Shown one piece after another: positions 17,547 through 26,925 of a stretch of 64,000 nucleotides of DNA; the first letter of the stretch is position 1, and every line of letters starts with the position of its first letter. The position numbers were made by a program, and so were the translations under genes. The notes beneath the pieces are model-generated. The model made no database searches. It was not told where the DNA came from and saw only the letters and a list, made by a program, of their open reading frames with translations. Origin of the DNA: Chloracidobacterium sp. GTDB taxonomy: Bacteria; Acidobacteriota; Blastocatellia; Pyrinomonadales; Pyrinomonadaceae. The stretch spans positions 434,001 to 498,000 of the forward strand of contig JADJJY010000003.1 of NCBI GenBank assembly GCA_016706275.1. Direction: 5' to 3'.

Positions 17547-19844
17547 ATGAAACAGAATATTGCCATTGTCGGCTCAGGCTTTCTCGGTATGACGCTCGCC
17601 ATGCGTTACGCCGACGCGGGAGCAAAAGTGACCCTTTTCGAATCCGCTGCGGAGATCGGCGGTCTGGCTTCCGTTTGGGAGATCGGCGATATCGTTTGGG
17701 ACAAGCACTATCACGTCGTGCTCGCGTCCGATCGCCACACGCGCAATATTATCGAAGAGATCGGCCTCGGCGACGAATTTCGCTGGGTCGAGACCAAAAC
17801 AGGTTTCTACACCGACGGCGAGCTGCTATCGATGTCCGACACGATGGAGTTTCTCAAATTCAAGCCGCTCGACATCATCAGCAAACTGCGGCTCGGAGCG
17901 ACCATCTTCTACGCTTCAAAGGTCAAGGACTGGAAACGGCTCGAAAAGATCACGGTCGAAAAATGGCTGACAAAGCTCTCCGGCAAAAAGACATTTGAAA
18001 AAATGTGGAAACCTCTGCTCAAGGCAAAACTTGGCGAGGCGTACAAGGAAACCGCAGCGTCATTTATCTGGGCGACGATCCAGCGGATGTATTCCGCCCG
18101 CAATTCGGGCATGAAACGCGAGATGTTTGGCTACGTTCGCGGCGGCTACGCCCGCGTGCTCGAACGGTTTGGCGAAGTGCTGGTCGAAAAAGGGGTCGAG
18201 ATCAGGCTCAACTCACGCGTCGATAAGATCGAGCGGCTTGATTCGGGCAAGGTCCGCGTCACACCCGCCGCCGCCCGCCGCCACAAAGACGTTAAGCCAA
18301 AGATCGTCCCGCAAAAGACTAAATACGCCAAATATCAGACCGCAGCCGTCACGGCTCCCGGATTTTCAGCCGGCTTTATGACCGAGCCAAACCCTGCCAA
18401 ACCTACGGTTCGTCAGTTTCCACGCAACGGCTCGTCGGATATTTTCGACCGCGTGATCCTGACCTGTCCGTCAAATGTCGCCGCCAAGATGCTGCCACAG
18501 CTAGAAAAAACCGAGCGGCAGGATCTCGAAAGCATCAGTTATCAGGGCATCGTCTGTGCGTCGGTTTTGATGAAATGCTCGCTGTCCAACTATTACGTGA
18601 CAAACATCACCGATGACACGCCGTTCACCGGTATCATCGAAATGTCGGCGATCGTGGACAAACGAGAATTTAACGGCAACGCCCTCATCTATCTGCCGCG
18701 ATACGTCGCACCAGACGACGAACTGTTTGATAAAACGGACGAAGAGATTGAAAGATACTTTCTCAACGGACTCGAACAGATGTATCCACATTTCAGGAAA
18801 AAAGACGTTGTAGCGTTTAAGATCTCACGGGTCCGCCAGGTTTTTCCGATACCGACCGTCCGATATTCCGAAGGGCTTTCCCCGATGAAGTCGTCCGTCG
18901 AAGGCGTCCATATCGTCAACTCGTCGCACATCGTCAACGGCACGCTGAACATCAACGAGACTGTCGCCCTAGCTGAAAACTTTTTTAGCCACTTCCTTGC
19001 TTTTTTGAAAGAGCGAAATCTCAAGATCACATTTTTTATCGTCGGACAGGATGCCGCTCTGGAGAAAAACCGCGCGGCGATCAGGTCGATATACGACGCC
19101 GGCCACGAGATCGCCAACCACAGTTTTAACCACGAGCCGTGGCTGCATCTTTATTCGCGTGACGAGATCGTTGAAGAATTTGAAAAGACCGAAACGGCTA
19201 TCGAAAGCATAACGGGCACTCGGCCAGTTGGTTTTCGCGGTCCGGGTTTTAGCCTGTCGCCAACCGTCATCGACGTGCTTGGCGAACGCGGCTACGAATA
19301 CGATTGCTCGACCTTGCCAACGTATGTTGCTCCACTTGCAAGGGCATTCTACTTTCTAAAATCGCCCAAAATGAGCACCGAGGAAAAAGAAAAGTTAAAG
19401 AAGCTGTTTGGCAAGTTTTCCGACGGCTTTCAAACCCTGAAACCGCACTTTGTCGAAACTGCCGGCAAGAGTCTGGTCGAGATACCGGTCACGACATTTC
19501 CCATCGTAAAGACACCGATCCACGCGACATATCTGTTATATCTGTCGGCATTTTCACCGCTGGCGGCAAAAGCATATTGGCGGACGGCAGTTGCGGCTTG
19601 TTCGCTGACTGGCGTTCAGCCCTCGCTGCTACTGCACCCACTAGATTTCCTAAGCGGAGATGATATTGCCGAGCTTAAATTCTTTCCGGGAATGAACATG
19701 CCTTCCGCCAAAAAACTGAACATGCTCAGCGACCTGCTTTGCACATACACGGACAAATTTGACGTGATTGATATGGGCAAGCACGCAAGGCTTTTCCGCT
19801 CAAACGCGCCGGCCGGATTGCCACAACACGAGGCGTTGCTCTAA
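17547..19844 (+). CDS. FAD-dependent oxidoreductase fused to truncated polysaccharide deacetylase
   Basis: 765 residues. Residues 1-475 are an amine-oxidase/UDP-galactopyranose-mutase-like FAD protein (IAIVGSGFLGMTLAMRYADAGAKVTLFESAAEIGG; C-terminal SSHIVNGTLNINETVALAEN). From ~482 it continues as a NodB-fold deacetylase (FLAFLKERNLKITFFIVGQDA, ANHSFNHEP with the two metal His, VGFRGPGFSLSP). The deacetylase lacks its first beta strand, which normally carries the catalytic Asp pair, so the join looks like an internal deletion between two former genes. A basic, low-complexity insert lies at about residues 240-295. It follows the deacetylase-GT2 gene by 10 nt. Confidence 0.8.
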   Translation: MKQNIAIVGSGFLGMTLAMRYADAGAKVTLFESAAEIGGLASVWEIGDIVWDKHYHVVLASDRHTRNIIEEIGLGDEFRWVETKTGFYTDGELLSMSDTMEFLKFKPLDIISKLRLGATIFYASKVKDWKRLEKITVEKWLTKLSGKKTFEKMWKPLLKAKLGEAYKETAASFIWATIQRMYSARNSGMKREMFGYVRGGYARVLERFGEVLVEKGVEIRLNSRVDKIERLDSGKVRVTPAAARRHKDVKPKIVPQKTKYAKYQTAAVTAPGFSAGFMTEPNPAKPTVRQFPRNGSSDIFDRVILTCPSNVAAKMLPQLEKTERQDLESISYQGIVCASVLMKCSLSNYYVTNITDDTPFTGIIEMSAIVDKREFNGNALIYLPRYVAPDDELFDKTDEEIERYFLNGLEQMYPHFRKKDVVAFKISRVRQVFPIPTVRYSEGLSPMKSSVEGVHIVNSSHIVNGTLNINETVALAENFFSHFLAFLKERNLKITFFIVGQDAALEKNRAAIRSIYDAGHEIANHSFNHEPWLHLYSRDEIVEEFEKTETAIESITGTRPVGFRGPGFSLSPTVIDVLGERGYEYDCSTLPTYVAPLARAFYFLKSPKMSTEEKEKLKKLFGKFSDGFQTLKPHFVETAGKSLVEIPVTTFPIVKTPIHATYLLYLSAFSPLAAKAYWRTAVAACSLTGVQPSLLLHPLDFLSGDDIAELKFFPGMNMPSAKKLNMLSDLLCTYTDKFDVIDMGKHARLFRSNAPAGLPQHEALL

Positions 19845-19861
19845 GATTCAACGATATTCTG

Positions 19862-21355
19862 ATGCAGAGGATCACAAAACTGCTAGATTCGTTTGAGAGA
19901 TCGCCGATCAGTTTTTGGCTGTGTCTCCTTTCACTATTTCTCATCGTACTCGCCTTCCACGGCCGACCGATTCCCTCAAACAACGAGTTTATATATCTAC
20001 TGCGACTCGATCCCGGCTTTTTGCCAAACGACTGGTCGTTCTCACATTCGGCCAACGAACACTGGCTCTTTAACCTGATATTTAGTATTCCCGCTAGTTT
20101 CCTGTCGATTGAGATCGTCGGTTGGTTGGGCAGAATAGCGTTTTGGAACCTTTGTTTGGCGGCGCTGCTAAAGCTCGGAAATCGTTGGGATATCCCGTCC
20201 TGGGCAGCAACCATCTCAATTGGCATATGGCTCGCATTCAACCAGTCGGTTGTGAATGCCGAATGGATATTGGGCGGGTTTGAAGCTAAAGTCCCCGCGT
20301 ATGTCTTTCTGCTTTTTGCCCTAGTTGAGTTTTCAAAACAACGGATCGTATTGCCGGCGATTTTGCTCGGCCTTTCGTTTAGTTTTCACCCAGCGGTCGG
20401 CATCTGGGCAGTGCCGGCGGTTGGCCTCGCATTGCTCGTGGAAAGAATTTCGTTTGCACACTTTTCGAAGGTGGTCGCAATGACATTTTTGGCTTGCCTG
20501 CCGGGGATCATACCGCTATTAACCGAACAGGTCGCAGGCCAACCGGCGACAACTGACCTTTGGCATTTTATGGTCACGGTACAAATGCCCTTTCATTTAG
20601 ACCCGTATTATTTTTCGAAAGTTGGAATGTTTGTGCTCGGCGTGATGCTGATGTTTAATATCGCCGCACTGTGGAACGCCAATAGTTTTGCACTGCGGTT
20701 CTTTCGTATTTTTCAGATCGCGATCGCGGTGTTTTTTCTGGTCGGGGTGCTGATGCGGTTTCTCGACCTATACTCGCTGTTGCGATTTATGCCGATGCGG
20801 TTGTTTCCGATCCTGACGCCGCTGTTCTTTATGTTTACGGCCTTTTATCTGGCGGCAAAGCTTGGGTCGGTTCAGAAAAAGATAGTAATCGGCCTGATTG
20901 TGGTCGCGACATTGTTCCCGCTGCATCCGTTTGACAATGCGATCGGTCAAATGCGCGAGACTAAGGCGAGTTGGATAGCAAAGCCCGACGACACGGAAAT
21001 CTGCCTCAAATGGATATCACAAAACACTCCAACCGACACCACGATCCTCACGTCGCCGACCGGCCGTGAGTTCTGGTACCGCTCAAACCGCGCACAGATA
21101 GTGTCGTATATGTATCCAAGGTATGATCGTCTCGCCGAGTGGCGGCAGCGGATTGCCGATTTGACCGGCAACGTACAGATCGCCAGTCGCGAAAGTTCGC
21201 GAAGTGATATCGAGACGGCCTTTGCCAAACTCTCGGCTGCCGAGATCATTGAAATAAAACAAAAATACGCGGCAAATTATCTTTTGACCCGCACAATTTA
21301 TCCATTTCCTGTTATATTTGAAACAGAAACTTACAAGGTCTATCAGTTGCCGTGA
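19862..21355 (+). CDS. Polytopic membrane protein (DUF6798-like)
   Basis: 497 residues with about ten hydrophobic segments and a C-terminal soluble domain (residues ~375-497: ETEICLKWISQNTPTDTTILTSPTGREFWYRSNRAQIVSYMYPRYDRLAEWRQRI). This tail, with its REFWYRSNR segment, resembles the domain called DUF6798; I recall it rather than having compared it. The membrane part resembles GT-C glycosyltransferase scaffolds, with HSANEHWLFNLIF after the first helix. It follows the FAD/deacetylase gene by 17 nt, which suggests a role in the same polysaccharide pathway. No catalytic assignment is possible. Confidence 0.65.
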   Translation: MQRITKLLDSFERSPISFWLCLLSLFLIVLAFHGRPIPSNNEFIYLLRLDPGFLPNDWSFSHSANEHWLFNLIFSIPASFLSIEIVGWLGRIAFWNLCLAALLKLGNRWDIPSWAATISIGIWLAFNQSVVNAEWILGGFEAKVPAYVFLLFALVEFSKQRIVLPAILLGLSFSFHPAVGIWAVPAVGLALLVERISFAHFSKVVAMTFLACLPGIIPLLTEQVAGQPATTDLWHFMVTVQMPFHLDPYYFSKVGMFVLGVMLMFNIAALWNANSFALRFFRIFQIAIAVFFLVGVLMRFLDLYSLLRFMPMRLFPILTPLFFMFTAFYLAAKLGSVQKKIVIGLIVVATLFPLHPFDNAIGQMRETKASWIAKPDDTEICLKWISQNTPTDTTILTSPTGREFWYRSNRAQIVSYMYPRYDRLAEWRQRIADLTGNVQIASRESSRSDIETAFAKLSAAEIIEIKQKYAANYLLTRTIYPFPVIFETETYKVYQLP

Positions 21356-21371
21356 CCGGGGCAGTATTTAT

Positions 21372-21563
21372 ATGGAAACGTCAGAAAAGCCGGCTGTCAG
21401 ATGCTCAAAATGTGACCGCGAAATGGATCACTACAATACGTTTTTATCTCCGACGAACGAGGAGAGTGTTGTTTGCTGGCAGTGTCTCGCACGCGAAGAA
21501 AAAGGCTTTAATGCAAAACGCGATTTTCACCGGACAGCCCGCTCGGGCGTTATCGGTCGATAG
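21372..21563 (+). CDS. Small zinc-ribbon protein
   Basis: 63 residues from ATG 21372. CSKCDREMDHYNTF and VVCWQCLAREEKGF form two CxxC knuckles, a probable zinc ribbon. The rest is basic (FNAKRDFHRTARSGVIGR). It starts 16 nt after the previous gene. A longer in-frame start at 21318 would overlap that gene. Conserved-looking but unnamed. A nucleic-acid or protein-binding role is possible. Confidence 0.65.
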   Translation: METSEKPAVRCSKCDREMDHYNTFLSPTNEESVVCWQCLAREEKGFNAKRDFHRTARSGVIGR

Positions 21564-21564
21564 A

Positions 21565-22989
21565 TCACCAATGATAAGTGCCAAAGACCTGCATTCCTAA
21601 CGACTGCATAAAAACTAACGCCGCCAGTTGTAACCGGCCTGAAGATCCCACCTCCGCATCCTCAAGATAATACCCCACCGGAAACAATAGATACGGATAG
21701 ATATACGCACACGCTCGCGCCGTCTCACCCGTCCGCCACGCCCCGACAGCGTACATTCCCAGCAGCGATGTACAGGCCAGAATGGTCAGTACCAATAAAG
21801 GCCGCTGTCGCAGATCCGCGAACGGACGTAGCTGAAACTTAGACCTAAATCCGCGAATCAACAAGATCAATAAAAACGGCCCGAAAAAGAATAAGATCTC
21901 AGCGACATCTTCGACGCGTGTAAACAGGTAATTTACTGGATCGACGAACAGCATAAAGCCATTAGGATTTTCATGAAGTGAAGCATTGCGAAACGAATGC
22001 CACCCGTCGTAGCCCGTGAGCAAATAAAAAAGAACATGGGCCCCCACCATCCCGCCGACAACGAGCACGGATCGCTTTAAGCTTCGTCTAACGATCAGAT
22101 CGAATCCGACCAACACAGGCAAGATAAAGAGGCTGACAAAGGTGAGCAGGAAAGACGCGGTCAGCAAAACTATCGCCCCGATCGCCGACCTGTAGCTTTT
22201 TCCAAAGCAAAAGAGATAAAGAACGCCGGTCAAAAGAGCGACGATCAAAGCATCAAGCGAGGCGAGGTAATAAATTTGAACCGCCGGTAATAGCACGAGT
22301 AAAAACGCCATGTACCGCGCTGTTTCGTCGTTCAATTCGGTTTGCAATATCCTGTAAAAAAAGAATATTGTCGGTATCGTTGCGAGGATCATAATGACCA
22401 CGGCGATCATCGCCGGGTCTCGAAGCAATTTGGTTAAAAAATAAAACGTCAGCACCGCACCCGGTGGATGCGTGTGTCCGTGCATGTGTAGCGTCGGCTG
22501 TATCTCGTTATATCGGCGAAAGAAATCGACCGGATCGGTAATTGTCAGGGCGTCGTGAAAATACTCCTGGCCATCGAGCGTATTGGGAATGAGCACGCCG
22601 GTTCTAGCATCGCCGGCTATGGGAGCGTAATAGCCAACATCGAGTCCGTGGATGAAATTCAAACCAGCGATCAACGCAACCCCAAACACGATTGAAAGCA
22701 CGATGCTAAAACGTTTAACTTCCAGAACGCGACAAAACAAAAAGAAAACGGCCGCCACCCCCGCCGCGACCGACAGATCACGTAATGACGGCAAACGCGG
22801 TCCGAAGATGCTCACCGGCCAGTAATATGGGTTGTCAAACGCGACCACGTGCTCGGAGATATAACGCAGCACTCGCTGGATCACAATTACGACGCCGACA
22901 AAGGCCGTCGTATAGATCAATACTTGCCGCCAGGTAAATAGACGTGAGTTGCTCATCAGATCTGTTTTGTTATCGATATCGAACCGCAT
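21565..22989 (-). CDS. Polytopic membrane protein, probable GT-C glycosyltransferase
   Basis: 474 residues with about eleven TM segments. After the third segment lies a long periplasmic-type loop with DGQEYFHDALTITDP and HMHGHTHPPGAVLTFYFL, then alternating helices and basic loops. This organisation fits GT39/GT-C family enzymes that use polyprenyl-phosphate sugars. I do not see a diagnostic acidic pair early enough to name the family. It converges on the zinc-ribbon gene with a 1-nt gap. ATG 22989; an internal ATG at codon 12 is an alternative. Confidence 0.65.
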   Translation of the reverse strand: MRFDIDNKTDLMSNSRLFTWRQVLIYTTAFVGVVIVIQRVLRYISEHVVAFDNPYYWPVSIFGPRLPSLRDLSVAAGVAAVFFLFCRVLEVKRFSIVLSIVFGVALIAGLNFIHGLDVGYYAPIAGDARTGVLIPNTLDGQEYFHDALTITDPVDFFRRYNEIQPTLHMHGHTHPPGAVLTFYFLTKLLRDPAMIAVVIMILATIPTIFFFYRILQTELNDETARYMAFLLVLLPAVQIYYLASLDALIVALLTGVLYLFCFGKSYRSAIGAIVLLTASFLLTFVSLFILPVLVGFDLIVRRSLKRSVLVVGGMVGAHVLFYLLTGYDGWHSFRNASLHENPNGFMLFVDPVNYLFTRVEDVAEILFFFGPFLLILLIRGFRSKFQLRPFADLRQRPLLVLTILACTSLLGMYAVGAWRTGETARACAYIYPYLLFPVGYYLEDAEVGSSGRLQLAALVFMQSLGMQVFGTYHW

Positions 22990-23089
22990 TAAACTATTTG
23001 TATGTAAGACTTGTTCCGAGTTTCGGCTTTTCGCCGATTGAACAAGATTTTATGACAAATTACCTGAAAGAACCACTGAGACCTTGTTT

Positions 23090-23581
23090 ATGGCGATTAG
23101 GAAAATAACAGAATATCCGGGAGCTGTACTCGCTGAGATCGGACAGCCTGTAACGGAGTTTGACGGCAAGCTCGCCGAGCTGTGTACGGATATGTTTGAG
23201 ACGATGTACGACGCCGAGGGCGTCGGGTTGGCAGCCCCGCAGATCGGGCTCAATCTACGGTTATTTGTGATGGATTGCGAGGGCGTCAAACTCATCGCCG
23301 CAAACCCCGAGATCATCGCAACCGATGGCGAGCAATCCAGCCCCGAAGGGTGCCTCTCTGTCGGCAAGGTCCCCGCCGTCGTCGTCCGCCCTATGAACGC
23401 AACGCTCAGGGCACAGGACGAAAAAGGCGAGTGGTTCGAACGCGAAGCCAGCGGTTACGCCGCCCGCGCATTCATGCACGAAACCGACCATTGCAACGGC
23501 ACGCTCTTTATCGACCACTTGCCAAAACTCCGTCGCGAGATGGTCGTCAAAAGATTTAAGAAAGAAAAGCGTTGGGACTAA
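23090..23581 (+). CDS. def: Peptide deformylase
   Basis: Three PDF motifs are present: GVGLAAPQIG, EGCLSV and HETDHCNGTLFIDHL (HExxH). Removes the N-formyl group from nascent proteins; Fe/Zn enzyme. 163 residues from ATG 23090; a TTG two codons upstream is less likely. The third position of HExxH is Thr instead of the usual hydrophobic residue. The 3' end overlaps the convergent esterase gene by 4 nt. Confidence 0.95.
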   Translation: MAIRKITEYPGAVLAEIGQPVTEFDGKLAELCTDMFETMYDAEGVGLAAPQIGLNLRLFVMDCEGVKLIAANPEIIATDGEQSSPEGCLSVGKVPAVVVRPMNATLRAQDEKGEWFEREASGYAARAFMHETDHCNGTLFIDHLPKLRREMVVKRFKKEKRWD

Positions 23582-24561
23582 TTATGCAACTTTCGAGCCG
23601 GTGGTAAGGCGGGACGTTTTTTCTGCAACAGTCTGAGCTTCAAGAAACTCCAAAATTCATGAACTGTTTCTATGTCGCGATTTTGGCTGCCCGTTCCAAA
23701 GTTTGTAGTTGGAAAGGTTATGCTCGGCGTGCTGTGTCCGCCGCCAAAAACACGATAAAACGTTATCTTTGCTCTTGATTGCGAACCGTATTCATATTTT
23801 GTAACGGTTGAATTGTCGTTCAGGTTGATGTTTGGCAGGACGGTTGAGATGTTTGAATTTCCTGTTCCGAGAAAATTAGTCCAAAAATTGACAGTATCAT
23901 CAGCTGACCTGACAGTCCCAGCAGCGGGGTTGTTGGTTACGAGTCCGCCTTGATATGGCATCAGAGAATCTGCGTCGCCAAGCATTAGTACGACACTAAC
24001 CGGGCGAGTCGGGCGAGCCGGGCATTCGCCGAAAGGATCAACCGGCAGATTGGCAATGTGGGGAGCGATTGCCGCGATCCGGTGTGAAAGTTCAAAAGCC
24101 AATCGCCACGCTAGCAGTCCGCCGTTTGAAGTTCCGGTTGCATAAATTTGCCTGGAGCTGATGTTATGCTGCGAAGAGAGCGTATCAATCAGCAATTCAA
24201 CAAAACCAACGTCATTTGCCGTGCTGACTCTCGTGTTGTCCGAGCGGCAATCGTTCCAACTGTTGTTGACGCCGTCAGGATACACGACGATAAACTTGTC
24301 GCGTTCGGCAAGCACGGTCCATTCGCGCCAAGGTGAATTCGGACCTGACATCCCCGCCGCGCTGCCCGTTCCGCCGTGCAGCGAGAAAACCAAGGGAACG
24401 ACCGTATTTGGCAAGTCCGACGGCACAAATTTTATATAGCTCCGAGTTAGGTTCTCGTGGGTTATAGTATGGGTGCTGAAAGTACCGGCATAGCAGTCGC
24501 GAACGCAAAAGAGAAAAGTGCCCACGATAGCCATAAACAAAAACAGAAGTAATTTCCGCAT
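23578..24561 (-). CDS. Secreted PHB-depolymerase/feruloyl-esterase-like alpha/beta hydrolase
   Basis: The signal peptide starts at ATG 24561 (MRKLLLFLFMAIVGTFLFC). The fold shows VPLVFSLHGGTGSAAGM (oxyanion HGG), a nucleophile elbow ATGTSNGGLLAWRL (GTSNGG), a probable Asp in LMLGDADSLMPYQG and a His in GGGHSTPS. These match COG3509 (LpqC-like polyhydroxybutyrate depolymerase / feruloyl esterase). 327 residues. Exported esterase of unknown polymer specificity. The C-terminus is basic (LQKKRPALPPARKLHN). Confidence 0.85.
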   Translation of the reverse strand: MRKLLLFLFMAIVGTFLFCVRDCYAGTFSTHTITHENLTRSYIKFVPSDLPNTVVPLVFSLHGGTGSAAGMSGPNSPWREWTVLAERDKFIVVYPDGVNNSWNDCRSDNTRVSTANDVGFVELLIDTLSSQHNISSRQIYATGTSNGGLLAWRLAFELSHRIAAIAPHIANLPVDPFGECPARPTRPVSVVLMLGDADSLMPYQGGLVTNNPAAGTVRSADDTVNFWTNFLGTGNSNISTVLPNINLNDNSTVTKYEYGSQSRAKITFYRVFGGGHSTPSITFPTTNFGTGSQNRDIETVHEFWSFLKLRLLQKKRPALPPARKLHN

Positions 24562-24694
24562 ATTAGATTCTCCCATTTCGAAATATTTCGAATTGACTCG
24601 GACTTTTGGTCACTTGTTTTTGACGTTTAAGAACATCAGAAAGCCGAGAATACTCTATCTCGGTTACATTTAGAGAAATGGCTCCTGACATCGT

Positions 24695-25324
24695 TTACTC
24701 AATATTTTTACTGAACATTGCCAGATAAGTAGACAAATTTTTATCCTTGACCGCCTGTTCGCGCTCGGTCTTTACCGGAAACGGATTTTCGCTCGTCTCG
24801 ATCTCGCTCAATCTCTCGTCGGCTCTAAATAGATCAAACATTTCCTCTGCCAAAAATTCGATGTCGGTCTGAACAAATATCTTGCCGGCCGGAGCGAGTT
24901 TATCGACAACTGTCGCCACCAATTCGGCATTGACCATCCGGCGTTTGGCGTGACGTTTTTTGAACCACGGATCGGGAAACTGGATCGTTACCACTTGCAG
25001 CACGCCATCGGGCACGTCTGAAAGCAACTGCCTAAGCCGGAGCATCGCATTGCAAAAAACGTAATGCAGATTAGTCAGGTTGGCTTCTGCCGCAAGCCGA
25101 TTTGCCTCATCGACCAGCGGCTCTCGAATCTCGACGCCGAGGAAATTCCATTCCGGCTGAGCCGCAGCCATACGCAAAATAAACCGGCCCCGTGCACAGC
25201 CGATGTCGAGATGCAGCGGCTTTGTGGAATCAGCGAAAAGTGCTGACAGATCTACGGGCTCCAATTCCTGAAGGTAGTACGGCGATAACGGATTAACGTG
25301 TTGATGAACGCGGACGCGGGCCAT
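24695..25324 (-). CDS. trmB: tRNA (guanine-N7-)-methyltransferase
   Basis: LDIGCARGRFILRMA (SAM motif I), FLGVEIREPLVDEA and IQFPDPWFKKRHAKRRMVN are TrmB signatures. Forms m7G46 in tRNA. 209 residues, normal. Its start is 3 nt from the rhomboid stop, so trmB is last in a fabG-rhomboid-trmB run on the minus strand. Confidence 0.95.
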   Translation of the reverse strand: MARVRVHQHVNPLSPYYLQELEPVDLSALFADSTKPLHLDIGCARGRFILRMAAAQPEWNFLGVEIREPLVDEANRLAAEANLTNLHYVFCNAMLRLRQLLSDVPDGVLQVVTIQFPDPWFKKRHAKRRMVNAELVATVVDKLAPAGKIFVQTDIEFLAEEMFDLFRADERLSEIETSENPFPVKTEREQAVKDKNLSTYLAMFSKNIE

Positions 25325-25326
25325 GA

Positions 25327-26064
25327 TTAGACGATACGGAGAATGAGCAAAATACTAAAAGCACAAGCGGCGATATAGATACCGAGCGATGCAAGCCCTG
25401 CAAACTCAACAGTCGAACCAGCCTCTCGCGGATCGATATGGACATCTGACGGTATTTGTAAAAACCCGTAAACGGCACCGGTTATAAGCCCGCCGATATG
25501 TCCAAAATTATCGATCGTCTGATACAACACCAAGCCAAATACGAGAATAAAGCCGATGTTCACAAGCAGGTTCTTTCGAAACGCAGGCGAAATAAAATCA
25601 CGACGTCGAAAAGCATAAACCGCCAAATAACCGATCAGCCCGACAATGCCGCCTGAGGCTCCGACCGAAATGCCGTCAGGCTGAAATACAAGACTTAAAA
25701 TGCCGCCGCCAATTGCCGAGAGCAAAAATACGATCGCGAGATGTGCCCGGTTTGACAGCATTTCGAAAATACGGCCAAAGCTGTAAAACGCATAGCAATT
25801 CATCGCGACATGCAAGATGCTGCCGTGCGTCGTTGCTCCGGTCAGTATCCGCCAATATTCGTGCTGTTTGAGAAATAGCGGTTTATCAAAACCCGCCGCC
25901 ATGATCGACGCCTCGAGCCCGGTCAAAAACTGTGTCAGAGCAACCGCACCTATCGCAACGATAAATGCGATCGTATAGACAGGCGGCGGCGACGCAGGCT
26001 GTTCGGCCGTATCGTCTTGTTGCAACTGCAACTCGTCCTCTTCAGTTTGGTAGTTGAGCGACAT
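25327..26064 (-). CDS. Rhomboid-family intramembrane serine protease
   Basis: Six or seven TM segments. The catalytic Ser is in SVGASGGIVGLIGY (GxSG), His in DNFGHIGGLITGAVYG, and the oxyanion Asn in LHVAMNCYAFYSFGRI. 245 residues with an acidic, Gln-rich cytoplasmic N-tail (EEDELQLQQDD). Cleaves within membrane segments; substrate unknown. Seven nt separate it from fabG upstream and two from trmB downstream. Confidence 0.92.
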   Translation of the reverse strand: MSLNYQTEEDELQLQQDDTAEQPASPPPVYTIAFIVAIGAVALTQFLTGLEASIMAAGFDKPLFLKQHEYWRILTGATTHGSILHVAMNCYAFYSFGRIFEMLSNRAHLAIVFLLSAIGGGILSLVFQPDGISVGASGGIVGLIGYLAVYAFRRRDFISPAFRKNLLVNIGFILVFGLVLYQTIDNFGHIGGLITGAVYGFLQIPSDVHIDPREAGSTVEFAGLASLGIYIAACAFSILLILRIV

Positions 26065-26070
26065 ATCTGC

Positions 26071-26826
26071 CTACATAGCGAGACCGCCGTCGGGCTGGAT
26101 GACCTGTCCGGTTATGTAAGCCGCGGCCGGTGAGAGCATAAAGCAAGTAATTTCAGCGACCTCAGCGACATTGCCGAGCCGCCCGAGCGGGATCATTGCG
26201 AGGATCTTTTCGCGGTATTCGTCGTTCATTTCAGACGCCATATCGGTTTCGATCAGGCCTAGTGCAAGTGCATTGACGGTTACCTTTTTGCTGGCGATCT
26301 CTTTGGCCAGAGATTTTGTCAGGCCGATCATACCGGCTTTTGACGCTGAATAATTTGATTGGCCAAGCATACCGACAACGCCGGAGATCGATGAGATATT
26401 CAATATCGAACCGCCGTTCTCATTACGCATCATCGGACGGATCGCGGCTTTTGAAAAATTCCAAGCCCCTTTCAAATTAGTGTCGATGACCGCATCCCAA
26501 TCTTCTTCTTTCATCCGCAAAATAAGCTGATCGCGGGTGATACCGGCGTTATTAACAAGATAATCGACCGTGCCAAAAGCCTCCTTGACCGTTCCGACAA
26601 ATGCCGCCGCCGCCTCGGTGCTCGCGACATCGCATTGCTCGGCAATGGCTCTTACACCAAGCTTTTCAACGTCGGCCATTAGCGCCTCCGCCTCGTTAGC
26701 ACTCTTCGAATAGTTAAACGCAACATTGCATCCGCGCCTTGCCAGTTCCAACACGATCGCCTTGCCGATACCACGCGTACCGCCGGTGACGATCGCCGCT
26801 TTTCCTTCAAATTGTTTCTCGCTCAA
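26071..26826 (-). CDS. fabG: 3-oxoacyl-ACP reductase
   Basis: SDR enzyme: nucleotide motif GGTRGIGKAI, NNAG in VDYLVNNAGITRDQL, catalytic Ser in ILNISSISGVVG, and Tyr/Lys in SNYSASKAGMIGL. C-terminal FMLSPAAAYITGQVIQPDGGLAM is FabG-like. NADPH reduction of 3-oxoacyl-ACP in fatty acid synthesis. I chose TTG 26826, because AGGAG lies 9 nt upstream of it. Earlier frames would extend into the divergent spacer without a signal. 251 residues. Confidence 0.92.
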   Translation of the reverse strand: MSEKQFEGKAAIVTGGTRGIGKAIVLELARRGCNVAFNYSKSANEAEALMADVEKLGVRAIAEQCDVASTEAAAAFVGTVKEAFGTVDYLVNNAGITRDQLILRMKEEDWDAVIDTNLKGAWNFSKAAIRPMMRNENGGSILNISSISGVVGMLGQSNYSASKAGMIGLTKSLAKEIASKKVTVNALALGLIETDMASEMNDEYREKILAMIPLGRLGNVAEVAEITCFMLSPAAAYITGQVIQPDGGLAM

Positions 26827-26925
26827 TTTATTATTCTCCTCACAGCAATCTATGATTCTAGTTTTTGCGCCCGCCCGCGTCAAAATGACGTTTCGCTGCG
26901 TTGGACGCAGAACGCGAGGTTCATT

